A DNA stretch of 64,000 bases from Streptomyces smaragdinus (lineage in GTDB: Bacteria > Actinomycetota > Actinomycetes > Streptomycetales > Streptomycetaceae). The position numbers and the translations under genes were made by a program. Every line of letters begins with the position of its first letter. The first letter of the stretch is position 1. Location of the stretch: assembly GCF_009604385.1 (NCBI RefSeq), contig NZ_WEGJ01000005.1, forward strand, positions 285,931-349,930. Reading direction: 5' to 3'. Under the pieces are notes generated by a model that was not told where the DNA came from, did no database searches, and worked only from the letters and a program-made list of their open reading frames with translations. This document shows positions 7,771 to 16,655 of the stretch, piece after piece.

Positions 7771-8351
7771 CGGGCTGCTCTCCCTATGCATGTGTACGGC
7801 GGCTGCAATCGTGTAAAGCACCAGGCTAGCCCGCCCTTCCCCGGCCTCGAACGCGTCATCCGCCACTGCAGTGTGAAGTTGGTCACTCTCTGGAGATCAA
7901 ACCATGTGAATTCGACCCCATTCTCGATCGCCGAAATCGGTCATTCCGCCTCCCATTGGTCTATTCCACACCTGAGAGGCGGTGCCGAAGTGTCGTGCGG
8001 GGTTCATTGATTAGTCAGCAAATGTCCGAAATCTCGACGGCGTAATTGAACCCCCCGTACCTGCCGCATCACACAGGGTCATGCTCGTCACACTGTTACC
8101 CCCGGGCCTTGTTGGAGATCCGGCACTGTGCTGGAATTCCACGGACCGTCGCTGGACTGCAGCCGGCTGCGGGCGCAAAGGGGCGCCATGTTGGTGGGCT
8201 GCACGGGGAAGATGCGCCGGTTACGAAGGACACACCGACAGCGGGGCTTTGCGGTTCCCGCACGACTTGATCGTCGTTTCCGGCATCCAGGTGCCGGGGA
8301 CCTGGTCCAGAGGTTGCGACGCCAGTGCAGGGACGTTTCAAGAGGGATGGC
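7771..8351. other. 581-bp divergent intergenic region before conservon 1
   Basis: The stretch is visibly less GC-rich than its surroundings (about 7880-8060) and should hold the promoters of the small peptide gene (leftward) and cvnA1 (rightward). Short reading frames in it have no codon bias or ribosome binding sites. The one recognisable element is the block at 8128-8162 that recurs before cvnA2. Confidence 0.5.
8128..8162 (+). promoter_or_regulatory. Element shared by both cvnA upstream regions, copy 1
   Basis: GTGCTGGAATTCC (8128-8140) followed 14 bases later by GACTGCAG (8155-8162). The same two words in the same order lie before cvnA2 at 13612-13639. It begins 224 bases before the cvnA1 start. 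A common promoter or operator is inferred. Confidence 0.45.
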
Positions 8352-11300
8352 ATGGGGCATCCCCAGGGGCCCGGTGCCCGTGGGGACGTTTCGGGCGAGC
8401 CGGAACCGCGTGGGATGACCACCCGCGACGGCGCCTCCGGACCCCAGGGCACGCCCGCGGCCGGCCCCGCGCCGCGCCCCGGCGGCCAGGCCGAACCCGC
8501 GCCGCGGATACCCACGCCCGAGGCCGGCGGTTATGCCGCCCCCAGACTGCCGGCCGGCGCCCACGTCAAACCCGGTTCCCGGATAGCCCTGCGCAACTGG
8601 CGGATCTCGACCCGCCTGGTGTCCCTCCTCGCCCTGCCCGTGGTCGCCGCCACGACGCTGGGCGCGCTGCGTATCGAGTCCTCCTGGAAGGACATGCAGC
8701 AGCAGGAGGACATGAAGCTCCTCACCGAGATGACGCGGCAGGCCACCCAGCTGGCCACGCAGATCCAGGAGGAGCGCGACCTCTCCGCCGGTGTCGTCAT
8801 CGTCGAGGGCGCCAAGGACCTCGAGGTCGTCGACAGCCGGGACAAGACCACCGACGTGGTCAAGCGGTTCGAGAACGCCACCCGCAAGATCGAGGCCACC
8901 AACGCCGGCTCCCTGCAGGGTGTGCGAAGCAGCCTCGTGCGGATCTCGGAGAAGCTGCGGGACCTCGACGACATCCGCCAGGACGCGTACACCGGCAAGG
9001 GCGCCAACGCCCTGCAGACGGTGCAGCGCTACGGCGAGGTCATCGACGCGCTGATCGCCCTGTCCGGCGACATGGCCGCCGCGACCAACAACTCCGACAT
9101 GATCGAGGCCACCCGCGCCCTGGCGATCTTCTCCTCCGCCAAGGAGAACGCCTCGATCCAGCGCGCGGTGGTCACCGCGGCGCTCGCGAGCAAGAACAAG
9201 CTCTCCCCGGACGAGGTGTCCATGGTGGAGAGCGCGCGGGAGTCCGAGAAGGACGACATCAAGCAGTTCACCAACCTCTACGGCTCGGACGCGGCCGAGG
9301 AGAAGCTCCAGGCGCTGGACACCAACAACGCGATCCAGCAGGCCAACGAGACCGTCAAGGGACTGCTCGACCATCCCACCGATCCCAAGCGGGCGCACGT
9401 CTCCTCGCACCAGAACTGGTACGAGACGTACGAGCCCCGGATCGACGAGATGATCAAGATCGAGTCGTCGCTCCTGCAGGGTCTGCAGCAGAAGTCCCGC
9501 CAGCTGGCCGCCGAGGCCGAGCAGGACGCGCTGATCTCCGGTGCCCTGATCGTGCTGGTCCTCGGTATCTCGCTGGCCGGCGCGTTCGTCGTGGCCCGCT
9601 CCATGGTGCGCTCGCTGCGCCGGCTGCAGGACACGGCCGAGATCGTCGCCCAGAAGCGGCTGCCCGAGCTGGTCAAGCAGCTCTCGGAGACCGACCCGCA
9701 GGACGTCGACACCTCCGTGGAGTCCGTGGGCATCCACAGCCGGGACGAGATCGGCAAGGTGGCCGCGGCCTTCGACGACGTTCACCGCGAGGCGGTCCGG
9801 CTGGCCGCCGAGCAGGCCCTCCTGCGAGGGAACGTCAACGCGATGTTCACCAACCTCTCGCGCCGTTCCCAGGGTCTGATCCAGCGCCAGCTGTCCCTGA
9901 TCTCCGAGCTCGAGTCCCGTGAGGCCGACCCGGACCAGCTGGCCTCGCTCTTCAAGCTCGACCACCTCGCCACCCGCATGCGCCGTAACGGCGAGAACCT
10001 GCTGGTCCTCGCCGGTGAGGAGCCGGGCCGCCGGTGGACCCGCCCCGTCCCGCTGGTCGACGTGCTCCGTGCCGCCGCCTCCGAGGTGGAGCAGTACGAG
10101 CGCATCGAACTCAGCGCGGTGCCCGCGACCCAGGTCGCCGGCCGCGTCGTCAACGACCTCGTCCACCTGCTGGCCGAGCTGCTCGAGAACGCCACGTCGT
10201 TCTCGTCGCCGCAGACCAAGGTCAAGGTCACCGGTCACGCCCTGCCCGACGGCCGGGTGCTGATCGAGATCCACGACACCGGTATCGGCCTGTCGCCCGA
10301 GGACCTCGCGGCGATCAACGAGCGCCTCGCGTCGCCGCCCACCGTGGACGTCTCGGTCTCCCGCCGCATGGGTCTGTTCGTGGTCGGCCGGCTGTCCCTG
10401 CGGCACGGCATCCGCATCCAGCTCCGCCCCTCCGACTCCGGTGGTACGACGGCGCTGGTCATGCTGCCCGTCGACGTCACCCAGAACGGCCAGGCCGGCG
10501 GCAAGCAGGCCCCGGCGGCGAGCGGTCCCACCAAGGGCTCCGCCACCAGCCGGCTCTCCGCCGCCCAGCAGCGCGGTCAGCTCGGCCGCGGCGCCGGCGA
10601 CCAGCCCCGGCCGGCCCTGCCGAGCCGCGGCGAGGGTCCCGGCCAGCCCGGCCAGCCGTCCCTGACGAGCCGCCCGAGCATGGGCCCCGGCCCCGGTGCC
10701 GCGCCCGACGTCCAGCACGGATCGCAGGACGACCGCCCCGCGCGGATGGGCGACACCGGCCGGATGCCCCCCGTGACGGACGGTCCGCGCGGCCACGAGG
10801 AGCCCGTGGAGTCCACGGCGCAGTTCTCGCGCCCCGACTTCTCCGGCCCGCCGCCGCAGGACAAGCCGCGCGGTGCGCACGGCCGCCCCTCCGCGCCGCA
10901 GGGCCTGCCGGCCGGTTCGCCGCAGACCCCGGTGCCCGGACAGTCCGCGTCGTACGGCGGCCCCCAGGACACCGGGCAGTTCCCGGTGCCGGGTCCGCAG
11001 GACACCGGCGCGTTCCCGGTCCCGCCGCGGCAGCAGCCGCAGGACACGGGCGCGTTCCCGCGTCCGCCGCAGCCGCAGGACACCGGGCAGTTCCCGGTGC
11101 CGGGTCCCCAGGACACCGGCCAGTTCCCGGCACAGCACACGGGCCAGTTCCCGGTCCCGCAGGACACCGGCCAGTTCCCGGTGCCGCAGCCGACCGGCGA
11201 GTACCCGCGCCCGCAGCAGCCGCAGGACACGGGGAGCTTCCCCGCCGCGCCGCAGCTGCAGCCGCAGGCCACCGGTGAGTACGAACTTCCGCAGGACACC

Positions 11301-11915
11301 GGGCAGTTCCCGGCGTACCCGCAGTCGCAGCCGGCGGGCGCGCCCGCCGCGCCCCGCGGCAACGAACGGACCCCGATCTTCGAGGAGATGGAGTCCGACT
11401 GGTTCCGCGGTACCCGCGGCGGCCGGGTGCCGCCGCCGGCCGGAGCGCCGGCGGCCCCCCCGCCGCCGTCCCGGGCACCGCGTGTTCCCGAGCCCGCCCA
11501 GCAGCGCGTCGCCACCGCGGCGCCCGCCATCCCGCCCCGCCCCAGCCGCGGTCCGTCACCGATCACGACGGCCGGCCAGAACGGGCAGCGGCAGGCAAGC
11601 GACGGGCAGGACAGCGCGCCGTGGCGCCAGTCCCCGAACGACGCCGTGTGGCGCCGTGCGGAGCAGCTGCGCTCCGGCCCGACCGCGGGCGGTATCACCA
11701 CGTCCGGTCTGCCGCGCCGGGTACCCCGGGCGAACCTCGTCGAGGGTGCCGCGCAGCAGCAGACGAACCAGAGCGGTCCCCAGGTCTCCCGCGCCCCCGA
11801 CCAGGTGCGCGGGCGTCTGACCAGCCTGCGACGGGGCATTCAGCAGGGCAGGCAGGCAGGCGGTACAGGTAGTGACAACAGCGGCTACGGCCCCACCTAC
11901 AGCCAGGAGCGTTAG
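8352..11915 (+). CDS. cvnA: Conservon 1 sensor-kinase-like protein CvnA
   Basis: The 1187-residue membrane protein has a Pro-rich cytoplasmic N-terminus, TM1 near residues 88-106, and an extracellular helical nitrate/nitrite-sensor-like region. TM2 lies near 393-415, followed by HAMP, a helical segment with LDHLATRMRRNGENLLVL, and a HATPase domain near 600-706 (ELLENATSFSSP, EIHDTGIGLSPEDLA, GLFVVGRL). Residues about 710-1187 are a disordered tail with eleven DTG-F-P type repeats. ATG 8352 has AGAGGG five bases upstream. In S. coelicolor conservons, CvnA, B, C and D form a membrane complex likened to a G-protein receptor assembly. It heads a four-gene unit with cvnB, C and D. The extracellular signal is unknown. 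The tail is far longer and more repetitive than that of CvnA2. Confidence 0.93.
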   Translation: MGHPQGPGARGDVSGEPEPRGMTTRDGASGPQGTPAAGPAPRPGGQAEPAPRIPTPEAGGYAAPRLPAGAHVKPGSRIALRNWRISTRLVSLLALPVVAATTLGALRIESSWKDMQQQEDMKLLTEMTRQATQLATQIQEERDLSAGVVIVEGAKDLEVVDSRDKTTDVVKRFENATRKIEATNAGSLQGVRSSLVRISEKLRDLDDIRQDAYTGKGANALQTVQRYGEVIDALIALSGDMAAATNNSDMIEATRALAIFSSAKENASIQRAVVTAALASKNKLSPDEVSMVESARESEKDDIKQFTNLYGSDAAEEKLQALDTNNAIQQANETVKGLLDHPTDPKRAHVSSHQNWYETYEPRIDEMIKIESSLLQGLQQKSRQLAAEAEQDALISGALIVLVLGISLAGAFVVARSMVRSLRRLQDTAEIVAQKRLPELVKQLSETDPQDVDTSVESVGIHSRDEIGKVAAAFDDVHREAVRLAAEQALLRGNVNAMFTNLSRRSQGLIQRQLSLISELESREADPDQLASLFKLDHLATRMRRNGENLLVLAGEEPGRRWTRPVPLVDVLRAAASEVEQYERIELSAVPATQVAGRVVNDLVHLLAELLENATSFSSPQTKVKVTGHALPDGRVLIEIHDTGIGLSPEDLAAINERLASPPTVDVSVSRRMGLFVVGRLSLRHGIRIQLRPSDSGGTTALVMLPVDVTQNGQAGGKQAPAASGPTKGSATSRLSAAQQRGQLGRGAGDQPRPALPSRGEGPGQPGQPSLTSRPSMGPGPGAAPDVQHGSQDDRPARMGDTGRMPPVTDGPRGHEEPVESTAQFSRPDFSGPPPQDKPRGAHGRPSAPQGLPAGSPQTPVPGQSASYGGPQDTGQFPVPGPQDTGAFPVPPRQQPQDTGAFPRPPQPQDTGQFPVPGPQDTGQFPAQHTGQFPVPQDTGQFPVPQPTGEYPRPQQPQDTGSFPAAPQLQPQATGEYELPQDTGQFPAYPQSQPAGAPAAPRGNERTPIFEEMESDWFRGTRGGRVPPPAGAPAAPPPPSRAPRVPEPAQQRVATAAPAIPPRPSRGPSPITTAGQNGQRQASDGQDSAPWRQSPNDAVWRRAEQLRSGPTAGGITTSGLPRRVPRANLVEGAAQQQTNQSGPQVSRAPDQVRGRLTSLRRGIQQGRQAGGTGSDNSGYGPTYSQER
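10965..11321 (+). repeat. Degenerate DTG(Q/A)FPVP repeats inside cvnA1
   Basis: Codons about 872-990 encode eleven spaced copies of Q-D-T-G-(Q/A/S/E)-(F/Y)-P-x-P, such as QDTGQFPVPG, QDTGAFPRPP and QPTGEYPRP. Spacing varies from 9 to 16 residues and the DNA repeats are imperfect, which points to selection on the protein motif and not to a simple minisatellite. CvnA2 lacks them. Confidence 0.85.
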
Positions 11916-12338
11916 TTGAGTCCGATGAGCCAGGCGGCGCAGAATCTGAACTGGTTGATCACCAATTTCGTGGACAACACCCCCGGGGTGTCGCACACGG
12001 TGGTGGTCTCCGCGGACGGACTCCTCCTCGCGATGTCCGAGGGCTTCCCGCGCGACCGCGCGGACCAGCTCGCCGCGGTGGCCTCGGGGCTGACGTCCCT
12101 GACGGCCGGTGCCTCCCGCATCTTCGAGGGCGGCAGCGTGAACCAGACCGTGGTGGAGATGGAACGGGGGTTCCTGTTCATCATGTCGATCTCCGACGGC
12201 TCCTCGCTGGCCGTACTCGCCCACCCCGAGTGCGACATCGGCCTCGTTGGCTACGAAATGGCGCTGCTGGTCGACCGGGCGGGCGCGGTGCTCACCCCGG
12301 ACCTGCGCGCCGAACTGCAAGGCAGTCTGCTCAACTGA
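11916..12338 (+). CDS. cvnB: Conservon 1 Roadblock/LC7 protein CvnB
   Basis: The 140-residue protein is a single Roadblock/LC7 domain (NWLITNFVDNTPGVSHTVVVSADG, AVASGLTSLTAGASRIF, VVEMERGFLFIMSISDGSSLAVLA). Roadblock proteins act as dimeric partners of small GTPases, here presumably CvnD. The TTG start at 11916 is six bases after CAGGAG at the end of cvnA1 and directly abuts its stop. ATG 11925 is the alternative but would be 15 bases from the site; the paralogue uses GTG at the equivalent position. A 74-bp stretch (11988-12061) is identical to cvnB2. It is the second gene of the conservon operon. Confidence 0.92.
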   Translation: MSPMSQAAQNLNWLITNFVDNTPGVSHTVVVSADGLLLAMSEGFPRDRADQLAAVASGLTSLTAGASRIFEGGSVNQTVVEMERGFLFIMSISDGSSLAVLAHPECDIGLVGYEMALLVDRAGAVLTPDLRAELQGSLLN

Positions 12339-12363
12339 AGATCGATTCCGCTTCGGAGGATCC

Positions 12364-12771
12364 ATGACCCCGCCACCCGCCTCACCCGATGCATACGGCG
12401 GTGCGCATGCACCGTACGAGGGTGATGGCGACCAGCCCCTGGTCAGGCCGTATGCGATGACAGGCGGCCGGACCCGGCCCCGCTATCAGCTCGCCATCGA
12501 GGCGCTGGTCAGCACCACGGCCGACCCGATGCGGCTGCAGGGTCTGCTCCCTGAGCACCAGCGGATCTGCCATCTCTGCCGTGAGATCAAGTCGGTGGCC
12601 GAGGTGTCGGCACTGCTCGCCATCCCCCTCGGTGTGGCGCGCATCCTCGTGGCCGATCTCGCCGAGGCCGGACTGGTGGCGATCCACCAGCCGGGCGGCG
12701 GCAGCGAGGCGGACGGAACCCCAGATGTGACTTTGCTCGAAAGGGTGCTCAGTGGACTTCGCAAGCTCTAA
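12364..12771 (+). CDS. cvnC: Conservon 1 DUF742 protein CvnC
   Basis: The 135-residue protein has a short N-terminus and a DUF742 domain (LVRPYAMTGGRTRPRYQLAIEAL, HQRICHLCREIKSVAEVSALL, GVARILVADLAEAGLVAIHQP, DVTLLERVLSGLRKL). The domain resembles a winged helix and contains a CHLC pair. DUF742 proteins always travel with Roadblock and CvnD-type GTPases, and the biochemical role is not settled. ATG 12364 follows GGAGG. Its last 20 bases overlap the start of cvnD1, implying translational coupling. Confidence 0.92.
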   Translation: MTPPPASPDAYGGAHAPYEGDGDQPLVRPYAMTGGRTRPRYQLAIEALVSTTADPMRLQGLLPEHQRICHLCREIKSVAEVSALLAIPLGVARILVADLAEAGLVAIHQPGGGSEADGTPDVTLLERVLSGLRKL

Positions 12772-13360
12772 CGCCGGATACGGGGGAGGCCCGGGACCAG
12801 CCGGCCCCACCCGTTCCACGACCTCCGCGAAGATCGTGGTGGCGGGTGGCTTCGGCGTGGGCAAGACCACGTTCGTCGGTTCCGTGTCGGAGATCAATCC
12901 GCTGCGGACGGAGGCGGTGATGACGTCGGCGTCGGCGGGGATCGACGATCTGTCGCAGGTGGCGGACAAGACCACGACGACGGTGGCGATGGACTTCGGC
13001 CGTATCACGCTGGACCAGGATCTGATCCTGTATCTGTTCGGTACGCCGGGTCAGGACCGTTTCTGGTTCATGTGGGACGACCTGGTGCGTGGTGCGATCG
13101 GTGCCGTGGTGCTGGTGGACACCCGCCGGCTCGCGGACTGCTTCCCGGCGGTGGACTACTTCGAGAACTCCGGGCTGCCGTTCATCATCGCGCTCAACGG
13201 GTTCGACGGTAACCAGCCGTATCAGCCGGAAGAGGTGCGTGAGGCGCTGCAGATCGGCCCCGAGACGCCGATCATCACCACCGACGCCCGTCAGCGGGCC
13301 GAGGCGAAGTCCTCGCTGATCACCCTGGTCGAGCACGCCCTCATGGCGCGGCTCAAGTAA
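12752..13360 (+). CDS. cvnD: Conservon 1 GTP-binding protein CvnD
   Basis: The 202-residue small-GTPase-like protein has P-loop GGFGVGKTTFVGS, switch II region FGTPGQDRFWFMWDDL and IALNGFDGNQPYQPEEV where Ras-like GTPases have NKxD; the Lys is replaced. This is the switch output of the conservon complex. GTG 12752 lies inside the cvnC1 3' end. Bases 12815-13101 are identical to 17817-18103 of cvnD2, including every third position. The operon ends here, followed by a hairpin. Confidence 0.93.
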   Translation: MDFASSNAGYGGGPGPAGPTRSTTSAKIVVAGGFGVGKTTFVGSVSEINPLRTEAVMTSASAGIDDLSQVADKTTTTVAMDFGRITLDQDLILYLFGTPGQDRFWFMWDDLVRGAIGAVVLVDTRRLADCFPAVDYFENSGLPFIIALNGFDGNQPYQPEEVREALQIGPETPIITTDARQRAEAKSSLITLVEHALMARLK

Positions 13361-13384
13361 GCGTTCACTGTCTGTAGTCGAGTT

Positions 13385-13416
13385 GGGCGGATCGTGCGGT
13401 TCAGCACGGTCCGCCC
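13385..13416 (+). terminator. Terminator after conservon 1
   Basis: Thirteen-base arms GGGCGGATCGTGC and GCACGGTCCGCCC pair with one G-T wobble around a six-base loop. The hairpin lies 24 bases past the cvnD1 stop. Confidence 0.8.
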
Positions 13417-13611
13417 TTCGCGTTTCCGGGAGATGTTCATAACGTTTCGAACGAGAATTGCAGGTCGGGCACAACATTGTGTTGGCGGACGGTTCCGTTC
13501 TGCTCATCCACGGGCAGGCATATGGAGGCCCATGACCACAATGTCCTGTTTTTTACGGAGCGTGATGCGGAGGATCCGCTTCCGCGAGACGTTTGTTAAC
13601 CGTGGCGGACC

Positions 13612-13639
13612 GTGCTGGAATTCCCTGAACTGACTGCAG
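13612..13639 (+). promoter_or_regulatory. Element shared by both cvnA upstream regions, copy 2
   Basis: GTGCTGGAATTCC (13612-13624) and GACTGCAG (13632-13639), spaced by seven bases, match the block before cvnA1. Here it begins 52 bases before the cvnA2 start, a normal promoter distance. Confidence 0.45.
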
Positions 13640-13663
13640 AGTAGGCCGGAAGGTTGTTGGTCC

Positions 13664-16654
13664 GTGAGGCGCACTAAGGGCACCCCGCACCAGGAGCGGG
13701 GCAACTTCACCCCGCCACCGCGTGCGGCAGCGGCTTCCCCCGTGAGCGCGGTCGCCCCCGTGGCCGAGCCGCTTCCGGCGAGCGGGAGCGCGCTCTCGCC
13801 CCGCAACTGGCGGGTGCGTACCCGGCTGAACGCGATCCTGCTCATCCCCGTGGTGATCGCCCTGGTCTTCGGCGGTCTGCGGGTCAACTCCTCCATCGAC
13901 ACCTGGCAGCAGGCGCAGGACGCCGAACGCGTCGCCCATGTCGTGCAGGCGGCCAACACCTACGCGTTCGCCATCATGAACGAGCGCGACGCCAGCGCCG
14001 CCCCGCTGCTGGCAGGCAAGGGCGACAAGAACGACACCGTCGTCAAGGCCCGCGCCGCCACCGACGAGGCGGCCGAGGCCTTCCGCGCCGAGCTGCACGA
14101 CATCCCGGACACCGAGGCCCTGCGCCGCCGCGTCACCGCCATCGACGAGGCCGAGGCCAAGCTGCCCAAGCTCCGCCAGGCCGCGTACACGGCGGCGCTC
14201 AAGGGCGTGGACACCGAGGACGGTTACGCCCTCATCTACCGCCCGCTGCTGGCGCTCACCAACGAGCTGGGCCTGGGCACGTCGAACATCACCGGCTTCG
14301 GCAAGTCCCTGTACGCCATCACCCTGACGGAGTCCGCCGCCTCCCTCGACCGCGCGATCGGCATGCACCTGCTGCTCGCCGACCCGGTCAAGGACGAGAA
14401 GCAGCTGCCCGCGATCCGGATGGCCTTCGCCTCGTACGCCCGGCTCGAGGCCATCGCCTCCGAGGAGTTCAACTTCGGCAGCCGGCCCAAGGACGGCGAG
14501 CGCCTGCAGCAGCTGCTGCAGGAGGCCCAGGCCGAGGGCGAGCGGCAGATCAAGGAAGCCGCCGCGAAGGCGCAGCAGCGCAACCAGCTGTTCGTCGCCC
14601 CGCCCGAGTTCACGATGATGGTCGGCGACATGGTGTCCCCGCTGGCCACCCCGGACAACCTGTCGGCCAAGGGCATCACCCCGCAGAGCTGGTGGGCGTC
14701 CTCGACCTCCAAGGTCGACGTCTACCGCCAGGCGGAGAAGGAACTCGCCCAGGAGGCCGTCGACGAGGCGAACCGCATCGCCGACAACGCCCGCACCGAC
14801 GCCTTCGTCAACTCCGGCGTCGCCGTCGGCGCCCTCTTCGTCGCCTTCCTCATCGCCGCGCTGATGGCCCGCCAGATGGCCCGCAGCCTGCGCCGCCTGC
14901 GCAACGCCGCCTTCGGCGTCGCCGAGCAGCGCCTGCCGATGCTGGTCGACCAGCTCTCCCGTACCGACCCCGGACAGGTCGACACCCGCGTCAAGCCCAT
15001 CCCCGTCACCTCCCGCGACGAGGTCGGCGAGGTCGCCCGCGCCTTCGACCAGGTCCACCGCGAGGCCGTCCGGCTCGCCGCCGAGCAGGCCCTGCTGCGG
15101 GGCAACCTGAACGCGATCTTCACCAACCTCTCGCACCGCAACCAGGGCCTCGTCGAGCGCCAGCTGGAGCTCATCTCCACCCTGGAGGAGGGCGAGGCGG
15201 ACCCGGACCAGCTGGAGAACCTCTTCCAGATGGACCACCTGGCCACCCGTATGCGCCGCAACGGCGAGAACCTGCTGGTCCTCGCCGGCGAGGAGATCGG
15301 CCGCAGCTGGGACTCGCCCGTCCCGCTGCTCGACGTGGTGCGCGCCGCCACCTCCGAGGTGGAGCAGTACGAGCGCATCGAGGTCACCGGCGTACCGGAC
15401 TGCCAGATCCACGGCACCGCCGTCACCGACCTCGTCCACCTCCTCGCCGAGCTGCTGGAGAACGCCACCACGTTCTCCTCCCCGCAGACCAAGGTCCGCG
15501 TCACCGCGACCCGGCTGCCCGACCGCCGCGTGATGATCGAGATCCACGACAAGGGCATCGGCCTCACCGCCGAGGACTTCGCGGACATCAACCACCGCCT
15601 CGCCAACCCGCCCGCCGTGGACGCCGCGATCTCCCAGCGCATGGGCCTGTTCGTGGTCGGCCGGCTCTCCGACCGGCACGGCATCCGGGTCCAGCTGCGC
15701 CCCTCCGGCGAGCAGTCCGGTACGACCTCGCTGGTCATGCTGCCCGAGGCGATCACCTTCGGCGGCGCCCCGGAGGCGATGACGCCGGAGGAGGAGTTCA
15801 CGGTGTCCCGCATCATCGACAACCGGCCCGCCTTCCAGCCCCGGCACGCCGCGGGCCAGACCCCGGCCGCCGACCTCGGCTTCGACGACTCCCGCTACGG
15901 GGCCGGCTACGGCCAGGCCCCGGCGCCCCAGAGCCCGCCCGCCCCCGGTCACGGCCTCGCCGGCCGGGACCAGGACACCGAGATCCTCGACCCCGTCAGC
16001 CGCTCGCTGGCCCGCGAGGAGCGCCGCCAGGCGCTGGAGGCGCGGGTCGGCCGCCCGAACCGGCCCCTGTTCCGCGACGAGGCGCCCGCGCCCGACGGCC
16101 TGGCCCCGGCGGATCCCGCCGCCGCGCTGCCCCCGGCCGGCGGCCCCCAGCAGGCCCTGCCGCAGCAGCCGGTGCCGCAGCCCGGCCAGCAGCCCCCGTA
16201 CGACGACGGCGGCCGCTCGGCGCTGCCCCGCCGCGGTGACTTCGGCGCCCCGCAGGACCCGTACGCGCAGCAGCCGCAGCAGCACCAGCAGCCGCAGCAG
16301 CCTCCCCTCTCGCCCACGGGACCCCAGCAGCCAGTAGGATTCGACCCCCTGCCGGCCGACGACAACAACCGCTGGGATCGCGCGTCGGGACTGCGCGCCC
16401 CCCAGACCGGAGGCACCACGCAGTCCGGTCTGCCCAAGCGGGTGCCCCGGGCCAACCTCGTCGAGGGCACGGCCCCGCAGCCGCCGCAGAGCGGCCCCCA
16501 GGTCTCCCGGTCCCCCGAGGACGTCCGGGGCAGGCTGAGCAACCTGCGCCGGGGTGTGGAGCAGGGACGCGGTCAGGGATCGCGCCCCGAGCAGAATGAC
16601 AGCAGCTTCAACCAGGACTTCGGTCCTGGCAGTACCTACGATCAGGAGCGTTAG
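13664..16654 (+). CDS. cvnA: Conservon 2 sensor-kinase-like protein CvnA
   Basis: The 996-residue paralogue of the first CvnA has TM1 near residues 55-72, an extracellular helical region of about 310 residues, and TM2 near 385-405. HAMP, a LDHLATR-like segment (MDHLATRMRRNGENLLVL) and a HATPase domain near 589-696 follow (ELLENATTFSSP, EIHDKGIGLTAEDFA, GLFVVGRL). The tail of roughly 300 residues is Gln/Pro-rich (PQQHQQPQQPP) without the DTG repeats. It ends like CvnA1 (GLPKRVPRANLVEGTA, GRLSNLRRGV, TYDQER). The extracellular region differs much more from CvnA1 than the kinase core does, so the two conservons probably sense different inputs. GTG 13664 is preceded by GGAAGG at a long spacing. 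Confidence 0.92.
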   Translation: MRRTKGTPHQERGNFTPPPRAAAASPVSAVAPVAEPLPASGSALSPRNWRVRTRLNAILLIPVVIALVFGGLRVNSSIDTWQQAQDAERVAHVVQAANTYAFAIMNERDASAAPLLAGKGDKNDTVVKARAATDEAAEAFRAELHDIPDTEALRRRVTAIDEAEAKLPKLRQAAYTAALKGVDTEDGYALIYRPLLALTNELGLGTSNITGFGKSLYAITLTESAASLDRAIGMHLLLADPVKDEKQLPAIRMAFASYARLEAIASEEFNFGSRPKDGERLQQLLQEAQAEGERQIKEAAAKAQQRNQLFVAPPEFTMMVGDMVSPLATPDNLSAKGITPQSWWASSTSKVDVYRQAEKELAQEAVDEANRIADNARTDAFVNSGVAVGALFVAFLIAALMARQMARSLRRLRNAAFGVAEQRLPMLVDQLSRTDPGQVDTRVKPIPVTSRDEVGEVARAFDQVHREAVRLAAEQALLRGNLNAIFTNLSHRNQGLVERQLELISTLEEGEADPDQLENLFQMDHLATRMRRNGENLLVLAGEEIGRSWDSPVPLLDVVRAATSEVEQYERIEVTGVPDCQIHGTAVTDLVHLLAELLENATTFSSPQTKVRVTATRLPDRRVMIEIHDKGIGLTAEDFADINHRLANPPAVDAAISQRMGLFVVGRLSDRHGIRVQLRPSGEQSGTTSLVMLPEAITFGGAPEAMTPEEEFTVSRIIDNRPAFQPRHAAGQTPAADLGFDDSRYGAGYGQAPAPQSPPAPGHGLAGRDQDTEILDPVSRSLAREERRQALEARVGRPNRPLFRDEAPAPDGLAPADPAAALPPAGGPQQALPQQPVPQPGQQPPYDDGGRSALPRRGDFGAPQDPYAQQPQQHQQPQQPPLSPTGPQQPVGFDPLPADDNNRWDRASGLRAPQTGGTTQSGLPKRVPRANLVEGTAPQPPQSGPQVSRSPEDVRGRLSNLRRGVEQGRGQGSRPEQNDSSFNQDFGPGSTYDQER

Positions 16655-16655
16655 T

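Noticed and set aside
8088..11138. A 1016-codon minus-strand frame opposite cvnA1.
   Set aside because: Third-position bias and domains support cvnA1 on the plus strand only.
10965..11321. Possible CRISPR or minisatellite array.
   Set aside because: Repeats are in frame within cvnA1, vary in sequence and spacing, and preserve a protein motif.
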